DNA of 18,862 nucleotides from DAIDHK01 sp035510695 (GCA_035510695.1 DATKGO010000053.1:1-18862), one strand, 5' to 3'. Shown: positions 13,245-18,862, numbered from the stretch's first letter. A program made the numbers and translations. Notes: generated from the letters alone by a model not told the origin.

Positions 13245-14206
13245 TAAAAAAGTTAAAAGTAGCTATTCTTTTTGGCGGCAAATCTGCCGAACATGAAGTC
13301 TCTATTCAATCAGCGAAAAATGTCTACAATGCCTTGGATAAAAATAAATATGACATCGTAATGATTGGCATTAATCGAGACGGACAATGGGAAATAGATG
13401 ATATAAAAAAATTTGATGTTATCTTCCCTGTTCTTCATGGTCCCTTCGGTGAAGACGGTACTATACAAGGCTTGTTAAAAACCATAAACTTACCATTTGT
13501 CGGATCTGATGTTTTAGGTTCCGCAATTGGTATGGATAAAGATGTTGCAAAAAGATTATTAAAAGAAACAAAAATTCCGGTAGTGCCATTTTTAACTTTT
13601 GCCAAATCGTCAAAAATTTCATTTGAACAAATTGTTAAAAAATTTGGGCTGCCGTTTTTCGTTAAACCGGCAAACTTGGGATCATCAGTCGGCATAAGTA
13701 AAGTTCATTCAGAAAACGAATTTAAGCAAGCCATTATCAAAGCCTTTTCTTATGATAATAAAATTCTCATTGAACAATATATAAAAGGCAGAGAAATTGA
13801 ATGTTCTGTTTTGGGCAATGATGATCCTATTGCTTCCATTCCCGGAGAAATTATTCCCTCTCATGAATTTTACGATTATGCAGCCAAATATCTGGATGAA
13901 AACGGAGCAATGTTAAAAATTCCCGCAGAATTATCGCAAGAAATTATTAAAACAATTCAAAAACTGGCAATTAAAACGTTTAAAACACTCTGCCTGCAAG
14001 GCATGGCGCGGGTTGATTTTTTCTTAAGCCAGAAAAATAAATTATATGTTAATGAAGTAAACACGATTCCCGGATTTACCAATATTTCGATGTACCCAAA
14101 ACTTTGGGAAGCATCCGGTATGCCGCAGAAACAATTACTTGATAGATTGATCGAACTGGCTCTGGAGAGACATGAAAGACAAACTAAACCACAAACTACA
14201 CTATAG
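13241..14206 (+). CDS. ddl: D-alanine--D-alanine ligase
   Basis: A 321-residue ATP-grasp ligase that joins two D-alanines for peptidoglycan. Motifs are FGGKSAEHEVS (11-21, Glu18), HGPFGEDGTIQG (66-77), VKPANLGSSVGISKV (141-155), the omega loop EFYDYAAKY (209-217, with Tyr marking D-Ala rather than D-lactate specificity) and EVNTIPGFTNISMYPKL (272-288, Mg2+ ligands). Length fits the short Ddl type. The start is ATG 13241, overlapping the MurF-like stop as ATGA, so translation is coupled. An in-frame ATG at 13211 lies within the preceding gene and is unlikely. The product is the natural partner of a MurF-type ligase. Confidence 0.95.
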   Translation: MIKKLKVAILFGGKSAEHEVSIQSAKNVYNALDKNKYDIVMIGINRDGQWEIDDIKKFDVIFPVLHGPFGEDGTIQGLLKTINLPFVGSDVLGSAIGMDKDVAKRLLKETKIPVVPFLTFAKSSKISFEQIVKKFGLPFFVKPANLGSSVGISKVHSENEFKQAIIKAFSYDNKILIEQYIKGREIECSVLGNDDPIASIPGEIIPSHEFYDYAAKYLDENGAMLKIPAELSQEIIKTIQKLAIKTFKTLCLQGMARVDFFLSQKNKLYVNEVNTIPGFTNISMYPKLWEASGMPQKQLLDRLIELALERHERQTKPQTTL

Positions 14207-14272
14207 ATCTTAAACAAATATTACTTTATTATTACAATAATAGAGTAATATACTTTATATTAGATTTTTTAT

Positions 14273-14294
14273 GTACTTTCTTTCGAGAAAGTAC
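14273..14294. repeat. Perfect hairpin with TTCG tetraloop
   Basis: GTACTTTCT (14273-14281), loop TTCG, AGAAAGTAC (14286-14294): a 9-bp perfect stem closed by a TTCG loop. It forms the left end of the larger palindromic element. It lies 67 nt after the ddl stop and could also help 3' end formation, but no T-run follows. Confidence 0.65.
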
Positions 14295-14304
14295 CAAAGC
14301 TCTC

Positions 14305-14437
14305 TTGCACTCAAACGATCAGCTAAAATGCTTACGCGAATTGATCGGGGGATTGTCCTCCCCCTTCCGGCACTAAAGGCCGGGATTCCCCCTGATAATT
14401 CGCTCCAGCATTTTTTAACGCTGCTCGTTCCGTGCAA
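14305..14437. repeat. 133-bp imperfect palindromic (REP/MITE-like) element
   Basis: Two long arms pair. TTGCAC (14305-14310) pairs with GTGCAA (14432-14437); next come AACGATCAGC-like and GCTGCTCGTT-like segments, then AAAATGCT with AGCATTTT, GCGAATT with AATTCGC, and GGGGGA (14347-14352) with TCCCCC (14387-14392). A second TCCCCC (14359-14364) offers an alternative hairpin, and CCGGC-ACTAAAG-GCCGG (14367-14383) is at the tip. GC content is well above the surroundings. The minus strand holds a 60-codon frame (14255-14437), which I take as a by-product. The structure fits a repeated, perhaps mobile, palindrome. Confidence 0.65.
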
Positions 14438-14460
14438 AAATTAAACAAAAATAATAATAT

Positions 14461-15015
14461 ATGAAAAATGATTTGGAACTTGCGACTCTGGCTGGTGGAT
14501 GCTTTTGGTGCACTGAGGCCGTCTATAAACGCCTCAAAGGTGTTAAATCAGTTATGCCAGGTTATACCGGAGGAAAAGTTGAGAATCCGACCTATGAAGA
14601 AGTCTCAACCGGCACGACCGGACATGCGGAAGCAATTCAAATCGAATTTGATCCGCAAATTATTCCCTACGAAAAAATTCTGGATGTATTTTGGCACACG
14701 CATAATCCGACAACATTAAATCGACAAGGAGCGGATATCGGCACACAATACAGATCGGTAATTTTTTATCATGACGAAAAACAAAAAAGAATCGCGGAAA
14801 AATCCAAAGAGGAAGTTGCCAAATCTGGACTATACCCGGATCCAATTGTCACAGAAATTACACAATTCACTAAATTTTATCCGGCAGAAAATTATCATAA
14901 AGATTATTATGATAAAAACCAAACTGCTCCCTATTGTAATTTCGTTATCGATCCGAAAATTCACAAATTAATGGAAGAATTTAAACAAGATGTAAAAGAA
15001 GAATACCAGACATGA
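14461..15015 (+). CDS. msrA: Peptide-methionine (S)-S-oxide reductase MsrA
   Basis: A 184-residue MsrA, which reduces methionine-S-sulfoxide in proteins and free form. The catalytic motif is GGCFWC (12-17) with nucleophile Cys14. Further family motifs are GYTGGKVENPTYEEVSTGTTGHAEA (34-58), WHTHNPTTLNRQGADIGTQYRS (78-99) and FYPAENYHKDYY (139-150). Cys17 or Cys159 may act as resolving Cys. No MsrB domain or neighbour and no signal peptide, so it is cytosolic. The start ATG 14461 follows an A/T-rich stretch (AATAATAATAT) without SD. It lies directly after the palindromic element and converges on the DUF5666-type gene. Confidence 0.96.
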   Translation: MKNDLELATLAGGCFWCTEAVYKRLKGVKSVMPGYTGGKVENPTYEEVSTGTTGHAEAIQIEFDPQIIPYEKILDVFWHTHNPTTLNRQGADIGTQYRSVIFYHDEKQKRIAEKSKEEVAKSGLYPDPIVTEITQFTKFYPAENYHKDYYDKNQTAPYCNFVIDPKIHKLMEEFKQDVKEEYQT

Positions 15016-15018
15016 ATG

Positions 15019-15058
15019 TCCAATAACAAATATCCAATGATCAATGAATTTTCAATAA
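15019..15058. repeat. CAAT-rich low-complexity tract after msrA
   Basis: Four CAAT units spaced through 40 bp (CCAATAACAAATATCCAATG and onward), similar to the tract at 9174-9206. It lies between the convergent msrA and DUF5666-type genes; no terminator hairpin is visible there. Confidence 0.3.
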
Positions 15059-15075
15059 AGCAAATGAGCTGTTCT

Positions 15076-15600
15076 TTACTGGTTTGGTTGTTGGGGAGCC
15101 ATTTTTCCTCTACGAGGAAAACCTGTAGGGATAGTGGGATTAATACTAATTTGCAAAGCAGTCAAACTTCCATCGCTATTAGTTTTACCAATTCCGGCAA
15201 CTTTGGTATTCGTGGTAATATCCGATTGAGAACCGCCTGTGTATTTCGTAGAGCTATCAAGGTTTATCGTTAATGTCTGGGTCGGCGGCGGCGTTATGGT
15301 CACGGTTGGCGCATTTGGTCTCATTCTAATTGTAGGCTGCGTTTGAATAGTTAAAATTGACCCACTCACAGCGGTAACCGTACCAAAAAACGGTTTTTCT
15401 CCTACCGGAATATTCACTCCTCTACCAAAGCCTCTGCTACCAAAGCCTCTGCGCATTGCTCCCGAAGAAGTTGCCGGTGTTCCGGAAACATTCGCTTGTA
15501 CAACTGTTTGCGGATGATTAGCCGGAGGCATAGCTCCACCATGAAAAACAGAAGTAACGCCGACAAAAAATCCCATTAATCCTGCAATAAAGTTATGCAT
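15076..15600 (-). CDS. Membrane-anchored or exported DUF5666-type protein
   Basis: A 174-residue protein. Residues 1-20 (MHNFIAGLMGFFVGVTSVF) are a hydrophobic leader without a clear cleavage site. A Pro/Thr/Ser/Gly-rich linker (about 23-65, with RRGFGSRGFGRG) follows, then a beta domain at about 66-160 with FFGTVTAVSGSILTIQTQ, QTLTINLDSSTKYTGG and VAGIGKTNSDGSLTALQISI. This is the OB-like pattern of DUF5666. The tail is Pro/Gln-rich. Role unknown; such domains are common on surface proteins of CPR bacteria. It has its own promoter, TTGTGT-N16-TATAAA, ending 5 nt before the ATG, and no SD. The neighbour on the same strand is another exported protein, separated by a terminator. Confidence 0.75.
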   Translation of the reverse strand: MHNFIAGLMGFFVGVTSVFHGGAMPPANHPQTVVQANVSGTPATSSGAMRRGFGSRGFGRGVNIPVGEKPFFGTVTAVSGSILTIQTQPTIRMRPNAPTVTITPPPTQTLTINLDSSTKYTGGSQSDITTNTKVAGIGKTNSDGSLTALQISINPTIPTGFPRRGKMAPQQPNQ

Positions 15601-15605
15601 ATATT

Positions 15606-15633
15606 TTTATATCTAATTATTAGTTTAACACAA
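15606..15633 (-). promoter_or_regulatory. Promoter of the DUF5666-type gene with overlapping inverted repeat
   Basis: Minus strand -35 TTGTGT (complement 15628-15633), 16-bp spacer, -10 TATAAA (complement 15606-15611), then 5 nt to ATG 15600. A perfect inverted repeat ATTAGTT-TAACAC-AACTAAT (15619-15638) covers the -35 and upstream spacer and could be an operator. Confidence 0.5.
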
Positions 15634-15652
15634 CTAATTGAAAAATTGCTGA

Positions 15653-15684
15653 AAACGCTCTCAGTAGTACTCCTGAGAGCGTTT
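15653..15684 (-). terminator. Rho-independent terminator of the exported Gln-rich protein gene
   Basis: A perfect 12-bp stem AAACGCTCTCAG / CTGAGAGCGTTT (15653-15664 and 15673-15684) with an 8-nt loop. On the minus strand it lies 24 nt after the stop of the gene at 15709-16215; the stem's final TTT is followed by TCAGCAATTTTT. The T-run is split, so strength is uncertain. Confidence 0.75.
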
Positions 15685-15708
15685 ATACTACATCCATAAA
15701 ATGATGAA

Positions 15709-16215
15709 TTACGGTGTAACTGTTGGCGTGGGTTTATTCCAACCGCCATGGTACATACCGCCAAATCTAGGCATCAAATAGGATGCTGAAATTCCGCTTG
15801 ACTGCGACCAAACTTTCACTTCTGCCTGCTCTTTCTGCATTATCTGCTGACGCTGCGTAGCCGACATACTCTTAAAAGACTGCGGATTATATTCACTTTG
15901 CAATGTCGCCTGCTCCTTCAATATTGCACTCTCCTGATCAGAGGTAATTTTACCGACTTTTACATCCGCGTCCAATTTACTTTTAATTCGCTGCTGCATT
16001 GTTTGCTGCATACTGGCTTTCTGCTGCTTCATATATTGCGACATAAAAGACTGTACGTCAGATTGATTCAAGTTATATTTTTGCGCGATTGCTTGAGCAA
16101 GTCCGGAAAAAGGATCTGTCTTTTGTTGCGCGTGAACAATCTGACTGCCGCCGAGAAGTATTCCTCCGGCAGCAAGGACTGAAAGAACCGGTAAAAGTAT
16201 TTGCTTTTTTAACAT
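15709..16215 (-). CDS. Exported Gln/Met-rich helical protein
   Basis: A 168-residue protein with a clear signal peptide (KKQ then ILLPVLSVLAAGGILLGG, likely cleavage after VHA at residue 29). The mature part is helical and rich in Gln, Met, Ser and Lys. It has segments like LAQAIAQKYNLNQSDVQSF (about 39-57) and KVGKITSDQESAILKEQ (about 87-103), which recall Spy/CpxP-like or DUF2680-like repeats, followed by a Gly/His/Pro tail (GGMYHGGWNKPTPTVTP). No enzyme motif is visible; a periplasm-equivalent chaperone or surface role is possible. ATG 16215 has the strong SD GGGAGGTGAAAA 9 nt upstream, directly after a GC-rich hairpin. The gene ends at the terminator 15653-15684. Confidence 0.75.
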   Translation of the reverse strand: MLKKQILLPVLSVLAAGGILLGGSQIVHAQQKTDPFSGLAQAIAQKYNLNQSDVQSFMSQYMKQQKASMQQTMQQRIKSKLDADVKVGKITSDQESAILKEQATLQSEYNPQSFKSMSATQRQQIMQKEQAEVKVWSQSSGISASYLMPRFGGMYHGGWNKPTPTVTP

Positions 16216-16229
16216 TTTATTTTCACCTC

Positions 16230-16269
16230 CCTTCGCCCGCCGTAGCTTTATGCGAAGGCGGGCTTCGCA
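16230..16269 (-). promoter_or_regulatory. GC-rich alternative-hairpin leader adjoining the SD of the exported protein gene
   Basis: Three mutually exclusive stems share bases: TGCGAAG/CTTCGCA (16251-16257 and 16263-16269, 5-nt loop), GCCCGCC/GGCGGGC (16235-16241 and 16257-16263) and CCTTCGC/GCGAAGG (16230-16236 and 16252-16258). The last overlaps the 5' edge of the SD (complement 16224-16231). It may be an RNA switch, or a copy of the short GC-rich palindromes scattered in CPR genomes (recalled, not checked). Confidence 0.45.
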
Positions 16270-16411
16270 CTTATATACCCGTAAATATCTTATCTATATG
16301 GATAGTACAGACTATTATTGAAAAAATGCTTAAGAGGCAATCTAACAAGCTACTTCTTGTAACTAAATCTTATCTGCATGTTTTTGATGATAAATAGAAA
16401 GAGTCAATAAT

Positions 16412-16636
16412 TTATTTAGTGTTTATAAAATCTTTTTCTGCCACTCCTGCTTGTCGAATAATACTTCTTAATGTTCCTGTTTTTATTTCTCTATGATGAG
16501 GCACTACGCAAGTTTTCTTTGTTCTTTCATTCCACCATATTTCATGTGATCCGCCAGTTGCTCTCCGAAATACAAATCCTAATTTACGAAGCTTTTTAAT
16601 TACATCTCTGTAAGGAAGAGGAGAAATATTTGACAT
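16412..16636 (-). CDS. hicA: HicA-family mRNA interferase toxin
   Basis: A 74-residue HicA toxin with a dsRBD-like fold. It has the family pattern YRDVIKKLRKLGFVFRRATGGSHEIW, with catalytic His31 in GGSH, then CVVPHHREIKTGTLRSIIRQAG. HicA cleaves mRNA and is held inactive by HicB. Length is typical. It starts 13 nt after the hicB stop with no SD of its own, so it is probably translated from the shared hicBA transcript. Confidence 0.93.
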   Translation of the reverse strand: MSNISPLPYRDVIKKLRKLGFVFRRATGGSHEIWWNERTKKTCVVPHHREIKTGTLRSIIRQAGVAEKDFINTK

Positions 16637-16649
16637 AAAAATGTCTGAA

Positions 16650-16937
16650 TCAATTTATTGATACAATCAAAGGGAAGATAATACTAAATCCGCTGTTTTC
16701 TTTCTTTGAAGTTTTTTTTAATTTTAATGGAATTTTTAATTCTTCTTCCTTATACAATTCAATCAACGAAGATGCTACGTATGAAATTTCGTTAATCGCT
16801 TCCTCGATTGTATCTCCTTGCGCATAACAATCTTTCCAAATAGAACAAGTGGCAACAAATCCACCATCCTTTTCTTCCTGGATAGTAATTGGTAATTCGT
16901 ATTCTTGAAGGTCAATTTTTTTCTTTTGATCATTCAT
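16650..16937 (-). CDS. hicB: HicB-family antitoxin, short form
   Basis: A 95-residue antitoxin. The degenerate RNase-H-like HicB fold is seen in LPITIQEEKDGGFVATCSIW, DCYAQGDTIEEAINEI and the following helix VASSLIELYKEEE (residues about 15-66). The usual C-terminal ribbon-helix-helix or helix-turn-helix DNA-binding domain is not recognisable; the protein ends with KLKKTSKKENSGFSIIFPLIVSIN. It lies upstream of hicA, the reverse of the common toxin-first order. A -10 TATAAT (complement 16944-16949) ends 6 nt before ATG 16937. Without a DNA-binding domain, autoregulation may be absent. Confidence 0.87.
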   Translation of the reverse strand: MNDQKKKIDLQEYELPITIQEEKDGGFVATCSIWKDCYAQGDTIEEAINEISYVASSLIELYKEEELKIPLKLKKTSKKENSGFSIIFPLIVSIN

Positions 16938-16943
16938 AATAAA

Positions 16944-16949
16944 ATTATA
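16944..16949 (-). promoter_or_regulatory. -10 element of hicBA, predicted leaderless
   Basis: Perfect TATAAT on the minus strand, 6 nt before the hicB ATG. The -35 is weak (TGTCTA at complement 16967-16972, spacer 17). Confidence 0.5.
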
Positions 16950-17005
16950 TTATCAAATTTCTACTATAGACACAAGCTTAAGAGCATTCAAATGCTTGTT
17001 AATTT

Positions 17006-17737
17006 CTATTTAATTCCCAATAAATGCGGCAAAATGGTGCCTAATAAGTATCCCCCTATTCCCGCACCGGCTCCGATAAGTAATACTTGTAGTCCGCTTT
17101 TAATATAAGGCAAAGATGCAACTTTCCCTTTCGCCAAACCGATACAAAAAAGCGCGACGAAAGTCGCCAGAATAGAACAAACAATTGCCGGCATACCGGA
17201 TATTAAAAAATATGGAAATAACGGTACAATTGCCGCGAGCATATATGATAAGCCGACCAATACAGCATCTCTTATCGGAGCGCTGGGAAGATCCGGATCA
17301 ATGCCTAATTCTTTTTGCACCATGTTGGTAAAATAAGACGACTTATTTTTTAGTAAAATCTCTACAATTTTTTGCGCATCTTCTTCCGACATTCCTTCAT
17401 TTTTATATAGCAGAATCATTTCCTCCCGTTCGTATTTAGGATGATCCGCCATTTCTTTTCGCTCTTTATTTATTTCATTTATAAATACTTGTTTTTCGGC
17501 CTGAGAAGCCAAAAATGCACCGGTAGCCATAGAAAAAGCGCCTGCCAAAGCCTCTGAAATTCCGGCAATTAGTACGATATGATTGTCGCTAAACGCGCCT
17601 GCTACCGAAGAAACCACACCTAAAGGAACCAATAAACCGTCTTGGGCGCCAAAAACCAGTTCACGGATTTGTGCTAATTTCCCAACTCGCTCTTTCTCTT
17701 GTAAGACATGCTCGAGTGTATGTTTTTGAGTAGCCAT
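17006..17737 (-). CDS. VIT1/CCC1-family membrane transporter
   Basis: A 243-residue member of the VIT1/CCC1 family, which moves Fe2+ or Mn2+ across membranes. TM1 contains the family motif ELVFGAQDGLLVPLGVVSSVAGA (26-48, with Asp33). TM2 spans about 53-77 (IAGISEALAGAFSMATGAF). A Glu/Lys-rich cytoplasmic segment (78-150, including EEMILLYKNEGMSEEDAQKI) corresponds to the metal-binding domain. TM3 to TM5 lie at about 155-180, 182-202 and 214-236. Five TMs and length fit the family. A TATAAT lies 6 nt before the ATG. In bacteria the role may be metal efflux or storage; it fits the Mn-type SodA nearby, though that link is only contextual. Confidence 0.92.
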   Translation of the reverse strand: MATQKHTLEHVLQEKERVGKLAQIRELVFGAQDGLLVPLGVVSSVAGAFSDNHIVLIAGISEALAGAFSMATGAFLASQAEKQVFINEINKERKEMADHPKYEREEMILLYKNEGMSEEDAQKIVEILLKNKSSYFTNMVQKELGIDPDLPSAPIRDAVLVGLSYMLAAIVPLFPYFLISGMPAIVCSILATFVALFCIGLAKGKVASLPYIKSGLQVLLIGAGAGIGGYLLGTILPHLLGIK

Positions 17738-17743
17738 GTAATT

Positions 17744-17749
17744 ATTATA
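17744..17749 (-). promoter_or_regulatory. -10 element of the VIT1-family gene, predicted leaderless
   Basis: Perfect TATAAT on the minus strand, 6 nt before ATG 17737. A partial -35 GTAACA lies at complement 17768-17773 with an 18-bp spacer. Confidence 0.55.
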
Positions 17750-17844
17750 AACAATCTTAAAAAATTATGTTACAGAAATATTACAATTATCTTTCTACAA
17801 ACTTAACTTCATGTGTCATTGTATGATTAAGAAAGGAGGTAAAT

Positions 17845-18207
17845 ATGGAGATGCAATCAAGAACAGCCAACATTATCACCTTGGTTGCCGCTATTTGGCT
17901 TATCCTGGCGCCGAGCATATTGGGCTATAGTCTTAATGCAGCTAAAATGAATGACATCTGGCTGGGTATTATCGTCGGTATACTCTCGATTGTTCGTCTC
18001 ATTTCGCCATTGCGAAATATTTGGGTTTCTTGGATTAATGTAGTTGGCGGAGTCTGGCTGATAATCGCGCCATTTGTCCTAGGTTACAGCGGTAGAGCAT
18101 CTATGTGGAATGACATAATTTTGGGACTAATAGTTGCTGTATTTGCAATTTGGAGTTCCGGAGTTAGCGCCACCACGCAGGGAACACAAAGACAGGCTCA
18201 CGCCTAA
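17845..18207 (+). CDS. SPW-repeat membrane protein
   Basis: A 120-residue protein with four TM helices formed by an internal duplication (SPW repeat, PF03779). Repeat 1 has AIWLILAPSILGYS (16-29) and DIWLGIIVGILSIVRL (37-52); repeat 2 has GVWLIIAPFVLGYS (69-82) and DIILGLIVAVFAIW (90-103). A short polar tail follows. The molecular role of the family is unknown. The SD AGGAGGT (17834-17840) is only 4 nt from ATG 17845, whereas ATG 17851 (third codon) is 10 nt away, so the true start could be either. TATGAT at 17822-17827 is a possible -10. It diverges from the VIT1-family gene. Confidence 0.9.
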   Translation: MEMQSRTANIITLVAAIWLILAPSILGYSLNAAKMNDIWLGIIVGILSIVRLISPLRNIWVSWINVVGGVWLIIAPFVLGYSGRASMWNDIILGLIVAVFAIWSSGVSATTQGTQRQAHA

Positions 18208-18216
18208 ATTCCAAGA

Positions 18217-18672
18217 TTACATTGGAGAAACGTTTAGGAGCGGAAAGACGTTAGAAAACCAAAATTCCTCCCCGCTGGGAGCAATAGCAGATACTTTATA
18301 TTGATACTGCACATTCTTTTTGAGATAGGAGATTGTATAAGCAGTAATATTATGTGGAATATTTCTAACTGCGTTGCTGAAGGTGGGTTCGGAATTAGTT
18401 TTATAGTAAATATTGTAGGCTACGGCTCCAGGAATTGGTGACCAATATACCACAGATTGACTATAAAGGGGACGAAAAATACTGGCTCCTGCCACTGACT
18501 GAGAGAAAGAATGTCTGTTTAAGGATAATAAAGTGAAAACAATAACTAAAGCTGCGAATGCATAAAAAACAGTAATTCTGCTGAAGGTATAAACCGGCGT
18601 ATGCGAAACAGAACGCGAAGATTTATTCAAATGAGATTTTTTGTGTGCAATTTTTTTAACCTTTTTTGCCAT
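18217..18672 (-). CDS. Membrane-anchored fibronectin type III-like protein
   Basis: A 151-residue protein. The first 30 residues are strongly basic (MAKKVKKIAHKKSHLNKSSR). One TM helix follows at about 32-51 (ITVFYAFAALVIVFTLLSL). The outer part (about 72-142) has the Fn3 pattern VVYWSPIPGAVAYNIYYKT, then TAYTISYLKKNVQYQYKVSAI and GEEFWFSN, that is W..V.GA..Y.IYY and the Y.Y.V.A strand F. It is probably anchored with the N-terminus inside. Binding partner unknown. Its end is 9 nt from the SPW-gene stop (convergent). The promoter TTGACA-N16-TCTAAT lies upstream, 11 nt before the ATG. Confidence 0.75.
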   Translation of the reverse strand: MAKKVKKIAHKKSHLNKSSRSVSHTPVYTFSRITVFYAFAALVIVFTLLSLNRHSFSQSVAGASIFRPLYSQSVVYWSPIPGAVAYNIYYKTNSEPTFSNAVRNIPHNITAYTISYLKKNVQYQYKVSAIAPSGEEFWFSNVFPLLNVSPM

Positions 18673-18683
18673 GACTATATTAG

Positions 18684-18711
18684 ATTAGACAAAAACCTCA
18701 TCCTTTGTCAA
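18684..18711 (-). promoter_or_regulatory. Promoter of the Fn3-like protein gene
   Basis: Minus strand -35 TTGACA (complement 18706-18711), 16-bp spacer, -10 TCTAAT (complement 18684-18689), 11 nt to ATG 18672. No SD. Confidence 0.6.
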
Positions 18712-18750
18712 GGGCAGGAAGAACTGACATTACCCCAGTTTGCTAAATGA

Positions 18751-18861
18751 TCAGCTAATAGTTAAGTTATCTTTTTGTATACGGTTGAGATAATAGTTGT
18801 GGTTGATGTAGTTTCTACGAAAGAAGCCACAATAAAACTCCCGCATCCAGCGTGGCGTCTG
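18751..18861 (-). other. Open frame at right edge, possible C-terminus of a truncated gene
   Basis: On the minus strand a frame runs from the edge to TGA 18753-18751 and encodes 36 residues, including REFYCGFFRRNYINHNYYLN. A second minus-strand frame and a plus-strand frame over the same bases are also open for shorter or similar lengths, so none can be chosen with confidence. No family recognised. Confidence 0.2.
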
Positions 18862-18862
18862 G

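Noticed and set aside
14255..14437. 60-codon minus-strand frame within the palindromic element
   Set aside because: It follows the palindrome arms exactly and reflects repeat structure; no SD or promoter.
15016..15273. 85-codon plus-strand frame after msrA
   Set aside because: It is antisense to the DUF5666-type gene over most of its length and starts in a low-complexity tract.
16980..17005. Terminator hairpin after the VIT1-family gene
   Set aside because: AGCATT/AATGCT has almost no loop and no T-run follows on the minus strand.

Overview
The window is an AT-rich bacterial chromosome segment with tightly packed, mostly single-gene or two-gene units. It resembles a Candidatus Patescibacteria (CPR) genome, possibly of the Microgenomates type. 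That placement is an inference from gene style: small stress and envelope proteins (SPW-repeat, GlsB/YeaQ, YtxH-like, DUF5666), a shortened Mur ligase coupled to ddl, and a membrane-anchored Fn3-like protein. TGA is used as a normal stop (for example the ATGA overlap at 13241-13244), so the recoded UGA of Gracilibacteria does not apply. I see no rRNA, tRNA, CRISPR array, transposase or phage gene.

Layout. 1-348: start of an edge-truncated minus-strand gene and a possible 28-residue peptide. 349-3121: regulatory block with an alpha/beta hydrolase and a LUD-domain (LutC-like) gene on the minus strand, a divergent HxlR-family regulator with tandem operator-like repeats in the shared promoter, a small unknown gene, and lexA with a palindromic operator inside its own promoter. 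3208-10659: sugar and osmolyte block with a HAD phosphatase, a five-TM membrane protein, a GT20 trehalose-6-phosphate synthase-like enzyme preceded by two small membrane proteins, a GT4 glycosyltransferase, a GlsB/YeaQ protein and a GDE/amylo-alpha-1,6-glucosidase-like glycoside hydrolase. 10758-11697: Mn-type superoxide dismutase and a one-TM protein. 11967-14206: a MurF-like ligase translationally coupled to D-Ala-D-Ala ligase. 14461-15015: msrA. 15076-16215: two exported proteins. 16412-16937: HicBA toxin-antitoxin pair. 17006-18672: VIT1-family transporter, SPW-repeat membrane protein and a membrane-anchored Fn3-like protein.

Function. Most genes have stress roles: SOS (LexA), thiol or electrophile sensing (HxlR), oxidative damage (SodA, MsrA), osmolyte synthesis (GT20 plus HAD), envelope stress (GlsB, YtxH-like, SPW) and metal handling (VIT1). 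Two gene-start types are visible. Many genes have a -10 hexamer only 6-7 nt before the ATG and no Shine-Dalgarno (SD) sequence, which predicts leaderless mRNAs. The small stress and envelope genes instead carry a near-identical strong SD (AAGGAGGTGAAAA). Several gene-free stretches contain substantial inverted-repeat or multi-hairpin structure (9232-9357, 11744-11903, 14273-14437, 16230-16269) that no gene explains.
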